Origin: CAYXPR01 sp964467255
Lineage (GTDB): Bacteria; Pseudomonadota; Alphaproteobacteria; Rickettsiales; RGZB01
Assembly: GCA_964467255.1 (NCBI GenBank)
Contig: CAYXPR010000012.1
Location: forward strand, 1-64,000
DNA: 64,000 nucleotides
Direction of reading: 5' to 3'
Numbering within the stretch: position 1 is the first letter of the stretch; each line of letters begins with the position of its first letter. Position numbers and translations under genes: made by a program. Below, piece by piece: positions 18,001 to 25,824 of this stretch. Under the pieces are notes generated by a model, which worked only from the letters and a program-made list of their open reading frames with translations, did no database searches and was not told where the DNA came from.

Positions 18001-18714
18001 ATGTTTAAGCGACTGTTAGAAGAGATTGATTCCTTCTTTGACCGCGACCCTGCGGCGAAATCTCGTATCGAGATTGTGCTGTGCTATCCGGGTTTTCATG
18101 CGGTGCTGATTTACCGCGTATCACACCGTTTGTGGCAGTGGCGCTGGAAGTTGGTGGCACGCGTGCTTTCGCAATTTGCGCGTTTCATCACGGGTGTTGA
18201 AATCCATCCGGGTGCTAAAATCGGCCGCCGCTTCTTTATCGACCACGGTATGGGCGTGGTGATTGGTGAAACTGCTAAAATCGGCAACGACGTGACTATT
18301 TACCACGGCGTGACGCTGGGCGGTGTGGCCCCAGGCGATGAGAAAAAGGGCGCGCTGCGCCATCCGCAAATTGGTAATAACGTTATCGTCGGCTCTGGTG
18401 CGCAGTTGCTTGGCCCTATTAAAGTGGGTGATGGTGCGCGTATCGGTTCAAATGCCGTAGTGGTGCGCGATGTCGCCAAGAACGCGACCATGGTGGGTAT
18501 TCCTGCCCGCGAGGTCGTCAAAAAATCTAAGAAGTCAGAAGAAAAAGAATTCGCGGCCTATGGCACGGCGGCAGAAAGCGGCGTAGATTCGCGCCAGCTT
18601 GCGATTGATAACCTCATCAAGCAGGTCGAAACGCTGACCAAGAAAATGAAAACGCTCGAATCCAACGAAGACGATATCGAACACACAGCCAAAAAATGGG
18701 AGAAGCGCTCATGA
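18001..18714 (+). CDS. cysE: Serine O-acetyltransferase
   Basis: CysE acetylates serine to O-acetylserine, the direct precursor of cysteine, which supplies the sulfur for the Fe-S genes behind it. From ATG 18001 the product is 237 residues (MFKRLLEEIDSFFDRDPAAKS). The N-terminal helical domain is followed by left-handed beta-helix hexapeptides: GVEIHPGAKIG, FIDHGMGVVIGE, YHGVTLGG and RHPQIGNNVIVG. The frame is open back to 17896, but that extension overlaps the operator and matches no family sequence. The C-terminus has a charged tail. Its stop overlaps the iscR start (ATGATG), so cysE is the first gene of the Fe-S operon. Confidence 0.93.
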   Translation: MFKRLLEEIDSFFDRDPAAKSRIEIVLCYPGFHAVLIYRVSHRLWQWRWKLVARVLSQFARFITGVEIHPGAKIGRRFFIDHGMGVVIGETAKIGNDVTIYHGVTLGGVAPGDEKKGALRHPQIGNNVIVGSGAQLLGPIKVGDGARIGSNAVVVRDVAKNATMVGIPAREVVKKSKKSEEKEFAAYGTAAESGVDSRQLAIDNLIKQVETLTKKMKTLESNEDDIEHTAKKWEKRS

Positions 18715-19220
18715 TGCTAACAACTAAAGGACGTTACGCAGTAATGGCGATGGTGGATTTAGCGACGCACAGCGGCGAAAAACCCGTAGTGCTGGCCGAT
18801 ATCGCTGAGCGCCAAGAAATCGCACTCACCTACCTTGAGCAGATTTTTTCACGCCTGAAAAAAGATGGCCTTGTGAAAGCATTCCGCGGTCCGGGTGGTG
18901 GTTACATGCTCACGCGTACGCCGGCTGAAACGTTCATTTCTGAAATTATCGTGGCGGTGGATGAGCCGATTAAAATGACGCGCTGCAACCACAACCCCGG
19001 CAAAGGCTGCCTCTCCACGAAGGTGCGCTGCCTGACGCATGATTTGTGGGATGGTCTTGGTAATCAAATTTTCGCGTATCTGCGTTCGGTGTCGCTGGAA
19101 GACGTATGCCAGCGCCGTGTGAAAGATAAGCAAAGTATCACACTCGAAAACATGGCAGCCACCAGCGGTGGCGCTGCGGTGCATGGCAATTCCTGCTTCA
19201 CGCAGCGGGTGCAGGCATAA
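18711..19220 (+). CDS. iscR: Rrf2-family Fe-S regulator IscR
   Basis: IscR binds a [2Fe-2S] cluster and represses its own isc operon when clusters are plentiful. The product starts MMLTTKGRYAVMAMVDLA, the typical winged-helix opening of Rrf2 proteins, and includes a recognition segment with SRLKKDGLVKAFRGPGGGY. The three cluster cysteines lie in a C-x7-C-x6-C array followed by the His of CLTHDLW, matching the ligand set of E. coli IscR. ATG 18711 overlaps the cysE stop, with GGGAGAAG just upstream. A candidate binding site stands at 17872-17896. The C-terminal extension with Gly/Ala is unremarkable. Confidence 0.93.
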   Translation: MMLTTKGRYAVMAMVDLATHSGEKPVVLADIAERQEIALTYLEQIFSRLKKDGLVKAFRGPGGGYMLTRTPAETFISEIIVAVDEPIKMTRCNHNPGKGCLSTKVRCLTHDLWDGLGNQIFAYLRSVSLEDVCQRRVKDKQSITLENMAATSGGAAVHGNSCFTQRVQA

Positions 19221-19231
19221 GGTCATAGGCA

Positions 19232-20368
19232 ATGAAAAACCAAACCGCCATATATCTGGATTATAACGCCACCGCGCCGGTCAGGCCGGAAGTGGCGCAG
19301 GCCGTGGTGCAAGCGATGCAGTCGCCGAGCAATCCATCTTCGGTGCATGGGTTTGGCCGTGCGGCGCATAAGATAGTGGAAGATGCCCGCGCCAGCGTAC
19401 GCACGCTCGTGGGCGCCAGCGATGCCTACCATATTATCTTTACCTCCAGCGGCACGGAAGCAAACAATCTTGCGCTGCAAGGTTTTGGTAAGCAGGTCGT
19501 GCGCATCGTTTCTGCGGTGGAGCATGCCAGTGTGCTCAAGGCGTATGGCCAGTCCATCATTTGCCCTGTGGATGAAAAAGGCATTATCCGCCTCGATGCA
19601 CTCCGCCGCCTGCTGGAAGATAATGCCGGTAGCAAGGCGCTGGTTTCCGTGCAGCTCGCGAATAATGAAACGGGCATCCTTCAGCCGATTCAGGAAGTCG
19701 CGCAACTCGTATACGCTCATGGCGGTTATGTGCATTGTGATGCCGTTCAAGGCTTCGGTAAACTGCCAGTAGACATTCAGGCGCTGAATGTGGATATGCT
19801 TACGGTCTCCGCTCATAAATTTGGCGGCGCACTGGGTGCGGCCGCGCTGGTGGTTAAAAAAGGTGTGCCGCTTCAGGCTGTCACATTGGGTGGTGGTCAG
19901 GAATTCGGTTTCCGCGCGGGCACAGAAAATGTTCCGGCGATTGCAGGCTTTGGCGTTGCTGCCGCATTAGCTTCGCAGCAGATAGCCACGATGAAAAAAA
20001 TTGCCGCACTGCGTGATGCAATGGAAGCAGAAATTTTAGGGCTTGCCGCTGATGCTGCTATCATTGGCCGCGATGTTGCCCGCCTACCAAATACCAGCAG
20101 TATTGCGATGCCGGGTATGCATAACGAAACGCAACTCATTGCATTCGACTTAGAAAATATCGCCGTCAGTGCAGGTTCTGCCTGTTCGTCTGGCAAGGTG
20201 GAAGTATCGCACGTGCTGCGTGCTATGGGTGTGGCAAATGAAATCGCTTCATCTGTTATCCGCGTCAGCATGGGAGAGGCCACAACGGAAAAGGATATCG
20301 CATCATTCGTTACTACGTGGAAAAAGATTTATACAAAAGCTAATAACAAAAAGTCGAAGGCGGCTTAA
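19232..20368 (+). CDS. NifS-like cysteine desulfurase (first of a tandem pair)
   Basis: Class V aminotransferase-fold cysteine desulfurases strip sulfur from cysteine as a persulfide. The 378-residue product has YLDYNATAPVRPEV at the start, the PLP lysine in SAHKFGG and the catalytic cysteine in SAGSACSSGKVEVSHVL. It is shorter and diverged from the IscS encoded next, though both share the group I layout. It begins 11 bases after iscR and ends 11 bases before iscS. Tandem desulfurases at isc loci are known in Rickettsia and other alphaproteobacteria. Whether this copy also serves IscU or another acceptor (for example tRNA thiolation) cannot be told from sequence. Confidence 0.88.
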   Translation: MKNQTAIYLDYNATAPVRPEVAQAVVQAMQSPSNPSSVHGFGRAAHKIVEDARASVRTLVGASDAYHIIFTSSGTEANNLALQGFGKQVVRIVSAVEHASVLKAYGQSIICPVDEKGIIRLDALRRLLEDNAGSKALVSVQLANNETGILQPIQEVAQLVYAHGGYVHCDAVQGFGKLPVDIQALNVDMLTVSAHKFGGALGAAALVVKKGVPLQAVTLGGGQEFGFRAGTENVPAIAGFGVAAALASQQIATMKKIAALRDAMEAEILGLAADAAIIGRDVARLPNTSSIAMPGMHNETQLIAFDLENIAVSAGSACSSGKVEVSHVLRAMGVANEIASSVIRVSMGEATTEKDIASFVTTWKKIYTKANNKKSKAA

Positions 20369-20379
20369 AGAGGGTGATA

Positions 20380-21609
20380 ATGTCAAACACGAACATGAAA
20401 TTGCCAGTGTATCTAGACTATCAGGCGACTACGCCGATGGATCCGCGCGTGCTCGAAGCCATGATGCCATATTTCACCACCAAGTTCGGCAATCCACACT
20501 CGCGCAGCCACAGCTATGGCTGGGAAGCGGAAGAGGCGGTAGAAAAAGCACGTGAGCAGGTGGCTTCGCTCATTAAAGCGAATCCGAAGGAAATCATCTT
20601 TACGTCCGGTGCGACGGAATCCAATAACCTTGCCATTCAGGGTGCGGCGCATTTTTATAAGGATAAGAAAAACCACATCATCACCGTGGTAACCGAGCAT
20701 AAGTGTGTGCTCGATACGTGCCGCCACTTGGAAGTGGAAGAAGGCTTTAAAGTCACGTATCTGCCCGTGCAGAAAAATGGTCTTGTTGATTTGGAAGTGC
20801 TGAAAAAAGCCATCACTGACAAAACGCTGCTTGTTTCTGTTATGGCGGTGAATAATGAAATCGGCGTGATTCAGCCTTTGAAAGAAATTGGCAAAATCTG
20901 CCGCGAGCATGGGGCATTTTTCCACACGGATGCTGCGCAGGCGTTTGGTAAAATTCCGCTCGATGTCGAAGAAATGAATATTGACCTGATGAGTATCTCC
21001 GGTCACAAAATTTATGGCCCGAGGGGTGTGGGCGCGCTGTTTGTGCGTCGCCGTCCGCGCGTGCGCTTAAACCCCATTATCAAAGGTGGTGGGCAGGAAC
21101 GTGGCTTCCGCTCCGGCACCTTACCGACTCCGCTGGTGGTTGGTTTTGGCGAAGCCGCGCACATCGCGCAGCAGGAAATGAAGTCAGAAAATGAACGCAT
21201 TCACGCGCTCAGCGAAAAATTTTACAGCGCCATCACCAAGGCGATTCCGGAAGTCTATTTAAATGGCGACAAAGAGCACCGCATTCCGGGCAACTTGAAC
21301 TTAAGCTTTGCTTACGTCGAAGGTGAGTCGATGATTATGGCAATTCGCGACCTTGCGGTTTCCAGCGGCTCGGCCTGCACATCAGCCAGCCTTGAGCCGT
21401 CTTATGTGCTGCGTGCACTGGGTGTAACCGAAGATATGGCGCACACCTCCATCCGCTTTGGTTTTGGCCGCTTCACCACGGATGCAGAAATTGATTACGC
21501 TGTAAATGTTGTGAAGAACAACGTGCAGCGGTTGCGTGAAATGAGCCCGCTTTGGGAAATGGTGCAGGAAGGCATCGATATCTCAAAGATTGAGTGGGTT
21601 GGACATTAA
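20380..21609 (+). CDS. iscS: Cysteine desulfurase IscS
   Basis: IscS is the sulfur donor for cluster assembly on IscU. From ATG 20380 (AAAGAGGG upstream) the product is 409 residues. It contains VYLDYQATTPMDPRVLEAM, ATESNNLAIQG, the PLP lysine in ISGHKIYGPRGVGAL, and the mobile-loop cysteine in SSGSACTSASLEPSYVLRALG. The ending SPLWEMVQEGIDISKIEWVGH is the conserved IscS C-terminus that binds IscU. A GTG two codons earlier is possible but poorly placed. iscU follows after 18 bases. Confidence 0.96.
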   Translation: MSNTNMKLPVYLDYQATTPMDPRVLEAMMPYFTTKFGNPHSRSHSYGWEAEEAVEKAREQVASLIKANPKEIIFTSGATESNNLAIQGAAHFYKDKKNHIITVVTEHKCVLDTCRHLEVEEGFKVTYLPVQKNGLVDLEVLKKAITDKTLLVSVMAVNNEIGVIQPLKEIGKICREHGAFFHTDAAQAFGKIPLDVEEMNIDLMSISGHKIYGPRGVGALFVRRRPRVRLNPIIKGGGQERGFRSGTLPTPLVVGFGEAAHIAQQEMKSENERIHALSEKFYSAITKAIPEVYLNGDKEHRIPGNLNLSFAYVEGESMIMAIRDLAVSSGSACTSASLEPSYVLRALGVTEDMAHTSIRFGFGRFTTDAEIDYAVNVVKNNVQRLREMSPLWEMVQEGIDISKIEWVGH

Positions 21610-21627
21610 ACTTGAAGGGAAAAAATC

Positions 21628-22008
21628 ATGGCTTACAGCAATAAAGTAATCGATCACTACGAGAACCCGCGGAACGTGGGCTCGCTCGATAAAGAAAACC
21701 CAGAAGTAGGCACTGGTCTTGTTGGCGCGCCTGCCTGCGGCGACGTGATGAAGCTACAAATTCAGGTGAAAGACGGCGTCATTCAAGACGCCAAATTCAA
21801 AACCTTCGGCTGTGGTTCGGCCATTGCTTCCAGCTCGCTCGCGACAGAGTGGATTAAAGGCAAGACGCTGGACGAAGCGGAAACCATTAAAAACAACCAG
21901 ATTGCAGAGCATCTTTCTCTGCCGCCGGTAAAAATCCACTGTTCGGTGCTGGCGGAAGACGCCATTAAAGCCGCTGTGGCGGATTACCGTAAAAAGCACG
22001 AGCAATAG
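21628..22008 (+). CDS. iscU: Fe-S cluster scaffold IscU
   Basis: IscU is the scaffold on which [2Fe-2S] clusters are built. The 126-residue protein keeps all three ligand cysteines: Cys37 in GAPACGDVM, Cys62 in FGCGSAI and Cys105 in IHCSVLAEDA. It also has the LPPVK motif (residues 98-102) recognised by the HscA chaperone, and Asp39 next to Cys37. The start MAYSNKVIDHYENPRNVGS is typical. The neighbours iscS, iscA, hscB and hscA are its working partners. Confidence 0.97.
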   Translation: MAYSNKVIDHYENPRNVGSLDKENPEVGTGLVGAPACGDVMKLQIQVKDGVIQDAKFKTFGCGSAIASSSLATEWIKGKTLDEAETIKNNQIAEHLSLPPVKIHCSVLAEDAIKAAVADYRKKHEQ

Positions 22009-22016
22009 GATTAGCC

Positions 22017-22352
22017 ATGCCTGCCGCACCCGTCACGCTTACTGATGCCGCTGCCGAACAGATTAAAAATCTGCTGGCTAGCCGTGGGAAAGAATCCCTC
22101 GGTGTGCGCGTTGGTGTGCGCAGCGGCGGCTGCTCCGGCCTTGCTTACACCATCGAATATGCTGACGACGTGCGTAAGTTCGAAGAAGTGATTGATGAAA
22201 AAGGCGTGAAGGTGCTGATTGACCCCAAGGCCATTTTATATCTGATTGGTACCACGATGGACTTCAAACAGGATAAATTCAAATCCGGTTTTGTGTTCGT
22301 CAACCCCAACGAAAAGGGTCGTTGCGGGTGTGGCGAATCGTTCCACGTTTAA
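22017..22352 (+). CDS. iscA: A-type Fe-S carrier protein IscA
   Basis: IscA/ErpA proteins carry clusters from the scaffold to client enzymes. The 111-residue product has the three conserved cysteines: Cys39 in SGGCSGLAY, and Cys103 and Cys105 in RCGCGESF at the C-terminus. It lies eight bases after iscU and 15 before hscB, in the usual isc order. The sequence alone does not exclude ErpA or SufA function, but position argues for IscA. Confidence 0.94.
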   Translation: MPAAPVTLTDAAAEQIKNLLASRGKESLGVRVGVRSGGCSGLAYTIEYADDVRKFEEVIDEKGVKVLIDPKAILYLIGTTMDFKQDKFKSGFVFVNPNEKGRCGCGESFHV

Positions 22353-22367
22353 GCAAGGCATTTTGTT

Positions 22368-22880
22368 ATGGTGGAATCCTACTTTTCAATTCTGGACATG
22401 ATTCCGTCTTTCGATATCGACGCGCAGGAACTCGAGCAACGCTATATCGAAAAGCAACAGCGCTACCACCCCGATGTGTATCTGATGAAGCCGGAGCGCG
22501 AGCGTGTGCTGGCACTGCAGATGGCCACCGATATTAATGCGGCTTATGAAACGCTTAAAGACCCGCTGCAACGCGCAGAGTACCTCCTTACGCTGAAAGG
22601 CGTAGACCTTACCGACAGCCGCAAGGCGGTAAGGCCGGATGAGGCGCTGCTCATGCGCGTGATGGAAGAACGTGCCGAGTTGATGGAGGCAGAGGATGTC
22701 GGCACCATTTCCCTGCTTGAAAAAGACATGCAAAAGGACATGGGCGCGTGCATCGCGGCGCTCTCAAAAGCCTTCGATGAGCATGACGATAAGGCTGTAG
22801 TGCAACAGGTGATGCGCCTTAAATATATTAAGAAATTTTTAGAAGAAGCGCGGCTTAAGCGCCGGAAGCTGGAACATTAA
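22368..22880 (+). CDS. hscB: Fe-S assembly co-chaperone HscB
   Basis: HscB is the J-domain partner that delivers IscU to HscA and triggers its ATPase. The 170-residue product has an N-terminal J domain with the invariant HPD in RYHPDVY. A helical C-terminal domain (about residues 85-165) for IscU binding follows, including DEALLMRVMEERAELMEA. The stop overlaps the hscA start (TAATG), so the pair is translationally coupled. Confidence 0.94.
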   Translation: MVESYFSILDMIPSFDIDAQELEQRYIEKQQRYHPDVYLMKPERERVLALQMATDINAAYETLKDPLQRAEYLLTLKGVDLTDSRKAVRPDEALLMRVMEERAELMEAEDVGTISLLEKDMQKDMGACIAALSKAFDEHDDKAVVQQVMRLKYIKKFLEEARLKRRKLEH

Positions 22881-24778
22881 TGGTGAACTACCTGCAGATA
22901 CATGAGCCGGGTCAATCCCCCATGCCGCATGAAGAAACGCTAGCGGTGGGTATCGACCTTGGCACCACTAATTCGCTGGTGGCGATTTCCGACAAGGGCA
23001 TGCGTCAGGTGATTCGCGATGCGCGCGAGAGGGCATTACTGCCTTCCATCGTGGCCTACCACAAGGATGGCTCAATCACCGTGGGGCAAGAGGCTGCCGC
23101 ACTGCTGGGTGAAGAGAGCGTGCAGGTCGTCAGCTCCATCAAGCGCCTTATGGGCCGTGGCAAGGATGACCTAAAAGAAATCGCGGGTACGCTACCCTAT
23201 GATATTGATGCAAAATCCGGCGGCATGGTGTCGCTTCTGCTTGCGGGGCGTAGCGTCACGCCGGTTGAAATTTCTGCTGAAATCTTAAAGTCACTCAAAG
23301 CGCGAGCCGAACATGCGCTGGAGCATGAAGTTAAAAAAGCGGTCATTACTGTCCCAGCGTATTTTGATGACGCCGCTCGCACCGCCACCAAAGACGCCGC
23401 CCGCCTGGCGGGCATTGAAGTGCTTCGCTTACTAAATGAACCCACTGCTGCGGCGCTTGCCTATGGCCTCGATAATGCCGCCGAAGGTATTTATGCGGTG
23501 TATGATTTAGGTGGCGGCACGTTTGATATCTCGCTGCTCAAAATGGAAAAAGGCGTTTTCAAAGTGCTGGCCACGGGCGGCGATGCCGCATTGGGTGGTG
23601 ATGATTTTGACGACGTGATTGCCGAGCATTTTGTTTCTGCTTCCGGCCTTGCCGAAAAACTCAGCCCGCGCCAACTTGCACAGCTTTTAGTCGTGGCACG
23701 CAAAGCAAAGGAGGAACTCACGCAGGGGAATAGCACCCGCATGGCGTTTGATTGCAAGGGTAAAACATTTGCCATCACCTTAGATAAATCCACACTGGAA
23801 AAATTGATTTCCCAGAAAATATCGCGCACCATTTCCATCTGCCGCGACGTGATGGAAGATGCAAACCTTTCAAATTCCGAAATCAACGGTGTGGTGATGG
23901 TGGGTGGCTCCACCCGTGTGCCGCTTGTGCGCAGCAAGGTTGCAGAATTCTTTAAGTCAGAGCTGTATGCGGACGTAGACCCCGACAAGGTCGTGGCGCT
24001 CGGTGCGGCGGTGCAGGCGGAAGCCTTAACGCGCGGTGGCGACACACTACTGCTTGACGTAACTCCGCTGTCGCTCGGCATTGAAACGATGGGTAATCTC
24101 GTTGAAAAAATCATTCACCGCAATACGCCCATTCCAGTGGCACGTGCGCAGGAATTCACCACCTATGAAGACGGCCAATCCGGCATGATGATTCACATTC
24201 TGCAAGGCGAGCGCGAAATGGTGAACCAGTGCCGTTCGTTGGCGCGGTTTGAACTCAAAGGCATTCCGCCCATGCCTGCAGGCATCCCTAAAATAAAAAT
24301 TACCTTCACGATTGATGCGGATGGTTTGCTGAAAGTCTCCGCTCGCGAAGAAACCACAGGGGTGGAACAGCAGATTGAAGTAAAGCCTTCCTACGGTCTG
24401 CCGGTTGAAAAGATTGAGCAGATGCTGCGTGAAAGCATTGATAATGCCCGCGAGGATATCCGCGAACGCCTGCTTGCCGAAGCGCGGGTAGAGGCCGATG
24501 TAATGTGCCGCACGGTAGAATCTGCTATTGCAAAGGATGGTGATTTGTTGGATAACAGCAGCCGCCAAAAGATAGATGCCCAGATAATGGTGCTTAAGAA
24601 AGCCATACAGGGCACTGACCGCGATACGATTGACATCGAATTGCGCGAGCTTGAGAAAGTAGCGGAAGATTTTGCCGATAAGCGCGTGAACCGCGCCTTG
24701 ACGCAGGCCATGAAAGGCAAGTCCGTCTCTGCCGTAGAGGGGCAGATGACGGGTGATAAAAAAACGGCATCACAGTAA
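22880..24778 (+). CDS. hscA: Hsp70-family chaperone HscA
   Basis: HscA is the specialised Hsp70 that binds the LPPVK loop of IscU and drives cluster transfer. The 632-residue protein has the nucleotide-binding signatures VGIDLGTTNSLVA, YDLGGGTFDISLL and VVMVGGSTRVPLVR, the interdomain linker LLLDVTPLSLGIETMG, then the substrate-binding and lid domains. No DnaK-like acidic EEVD ending is present, as expected. It starts inside the stop of hscB; fdx begins 13 bases later. Confidence 0.96.
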   Translation: MVNYLQIHEPGQSPMPHEETLAVGIDLGTTNSLVAISDKGMRQVIRDARERALLPSIVAYHKDGSITVGQEAAALLGEESVQVVSSIKRLMGRGKDDLKEIAGTLPYDIDAKSGGMVSLLLAGRSVTPVEISAEILKSLKARAEHALEHEVKKAVITVPAYFDDAARTATKDAARLAGIEVLRLLNEPTAAALAYGLDNAAEGIYAVYDLGGGTFDISLLKMEKGVFKVLATGGDAALGGDDFDDVIAEHFVSASGLAEKLSPRQLAQLLVVARKAKEELTQGNSTRMAFDCKGKTFAITLDKSTLEKLISQKISRTISICRDVMEDANLSNSEINGVVMVGGSTRVPLVRSKVAEFFKSELYADVDPDKVVALGAAVQAEALTRGGDTLLLDVTPLSLGIETMGNLVEKIIHRNTPIPVARAQEFTTYEDGQSGMMIHILQGEREMVNQCRSLARFELKGIPPMPAGIPKIKITFTIDADGLLKVSAREETTGVEQQIEVKPSYGLPVEKIEQMLRESIDNAREDIRERLLAEARVEADVMCRTVESAIAKDGDLLDNSSRQKIDAQIMVLKKAIQGTDRDTIDIELRELEKVAEDFADKRVNRALTQAMKGKSVSAVEGQMTGDKKTASQ

Positions 24779-24791
24779 CGGGAGAGTGCTC

Positions 24792-25130
24792 ATGCCAAAA
24801 GTGATTTTTAAATTGCCCACGGGCGAAGTGAAGGAAATTGAAGCGCCGGTTGGCATTTCCATCCTTGAAGTGGCGCACCAGAATAAAATTTCGCTGGAAG
24901 GTGCTTGCGAAGGCTCGCTGGCGTGTTCCACCTGCCACGTGATTGTGGACGAAGAATATTTCGATAAACTCGCGCCCGCTTCTGAAGATGAAGAAGACAT
25001 GCTCGATCTCGCCTTCGGCCTCACGCACACTTCGCGCCTTGGCTGCCAGATTAAAGTGTCTGATGCGCTGGATGGCATTACGCTTTCCTTGCCATCTGCC
25101 ACACGCAACATGATGGTTGATAAGAAGTAA
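24792..25130 (+). CDS. fdx: [2Fe-2S] ferredoxin of the Isc system
   Basis: Fdx donates electrons during cluster assembly. From ATG 24792 (GGGAGAG upstream) the product is 112 residues of the adrenodoxin type. The cluster cysteines Cys39, Cys45, Cys48 (CEGSLACSTC) and Cys85 (LGCQI) are all present, with an acidic patch EDEEDMLDLA between them that binds partners. An in-frame extension back to 24753 overlaps hscA and does not look like ferredoxin. A small membrane protein gene follows immediately. Confidence 0.95.
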   Translation: MPKVIFKLPTGEVKEIEAPVGISILEVAHQNKISLEGACEGSLACSTCHVIVDEEYFDKLAPASEDEEDMLDLAFGLTHTSRLGCQIKVSDALDGITLSLPSATRNMMVDKK

Positions 25131-25131
25131 C

Positions 25132-25371
25132 GTGGAGATAGTAAAAGCTTTACTCTTTCTTCTACTTGGTGTGTCCGGAGCCGCCTATGTTTCATGGTGC
25201 ATATACCATGAATTAAAAACGGGCACTGCACGCGGTAAAAGTTCCCGCTCTTATACGCGTGAAAAAGAACCAAAAATCTTTTGGTTTCTTATTTCCGTGC
25301 ACACTTTTGCACTTGCGATGATAGTTTTAGGAATGATTGCTGCAGTACAGCGCTTCCTGTTTAGTGACTAA
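25132..25371 (+). CDS. Small two-helix membrane protein at the end of the isc operon
   Basis: The predicted protein is about 79 residues from GTG 25132, which has AAGAAG just upstream; TTG 25117 inside fdx is an alternative. It has two likely transmembrane helices, at residues 3-25 and 49-73, joined by a short basic loop rich in Arg, Lys and Ser. I do not recognise a family. It follows fdx by one base and is directly followed by the strong terminator that ends the operon, so it is probably transcribed with the Fe-S genes. The single Cys lies in the first helix. Confidence 0.6.
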   Translation: MEIVKALLFLLLGVSGAAYVSWCIYHELKTGTARGKSSRSYTREKEPKIFWFLISVHTFALAMIVLGMIAAVQRFLFSD

Positions 25372-25404
25372 CAAAAAGGCCCGCAGATACTGCGGGCCTT
25401 TTTG
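25372..25404. terminator. Strong bidirectional intrinsic terminator
   Basis: A perfect 14-base stem, 25372-25385 with 25391-25404, has a GATAC loop. A run of A on one side and of T on the other lets it work in both directions. It ends the Fe-S operon on the plus strand and trxA on the minus strand. Confidence 0.93.
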
Positions 25405-25424
25405 TTAGCAATGTTCATTACGAC

Positions 25425-25748
25425 TTATGCTGCCACGATGGACTGCACCCACTCAAACAGGCTGGTCTTTGGCAGTGAGCCAACTTTAGTTGCCACTGGC
25501 TTACCATCTTTGAATACGATAAGCGTCGGAATACCGCGCACACCATAGCTGGTTGGGGTGTCTGGGTTTTCGTCGATATTGACTTTCACCACCTTCACCT
25601 TATCACCCATTTGTTTGGAGAGCTCTTCCACATGCGGCATCAGCTGGCGGCAAGGGCCGCACCATTCTGCCCAGAAGTCCACCAGCACGGGCAGGTCAGA
25701 TTTCAAAACATCTTTTTCAAAATTCTTATCAGTTGTCGCTAAAGCCAC
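25425..25748 (-). CDS. trxA: Thioredoxin
   Basis: Thioredoxin reduces protein disulfides and feeds peroxiredoxins and ribonucleotide reductase. The 107-residue product has the redox motif WCGPC in DFWAEWCGPCRQL, the buried Asp in VKVNIDENPD, and the cis-Pro in GVRGIPTLIVF. The start codon is GTG, with GGAGGT four bases upstream. It is downstream of addA on the minus strand and ends at the shared terminator. Confidence 0.96.
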   Translation of the reverse strand: MALATTDKNFEKDVLKSDLPVLVDFWAEWCGPCRQLMPHVEELSKQMGDKVKVVKVNIDENPDTPTSYGVRGIPTLIVFKDGKPVATKVGSLPKTSLFEWVQSIVAA

Positions 25749-25824
25749 AGGGACCTCCGTAATTATTGGTGACAGCTATTATGTAGTATGAAAAACCACC
25801 AAGTCAAGCAAGCTGAGAGCCATA

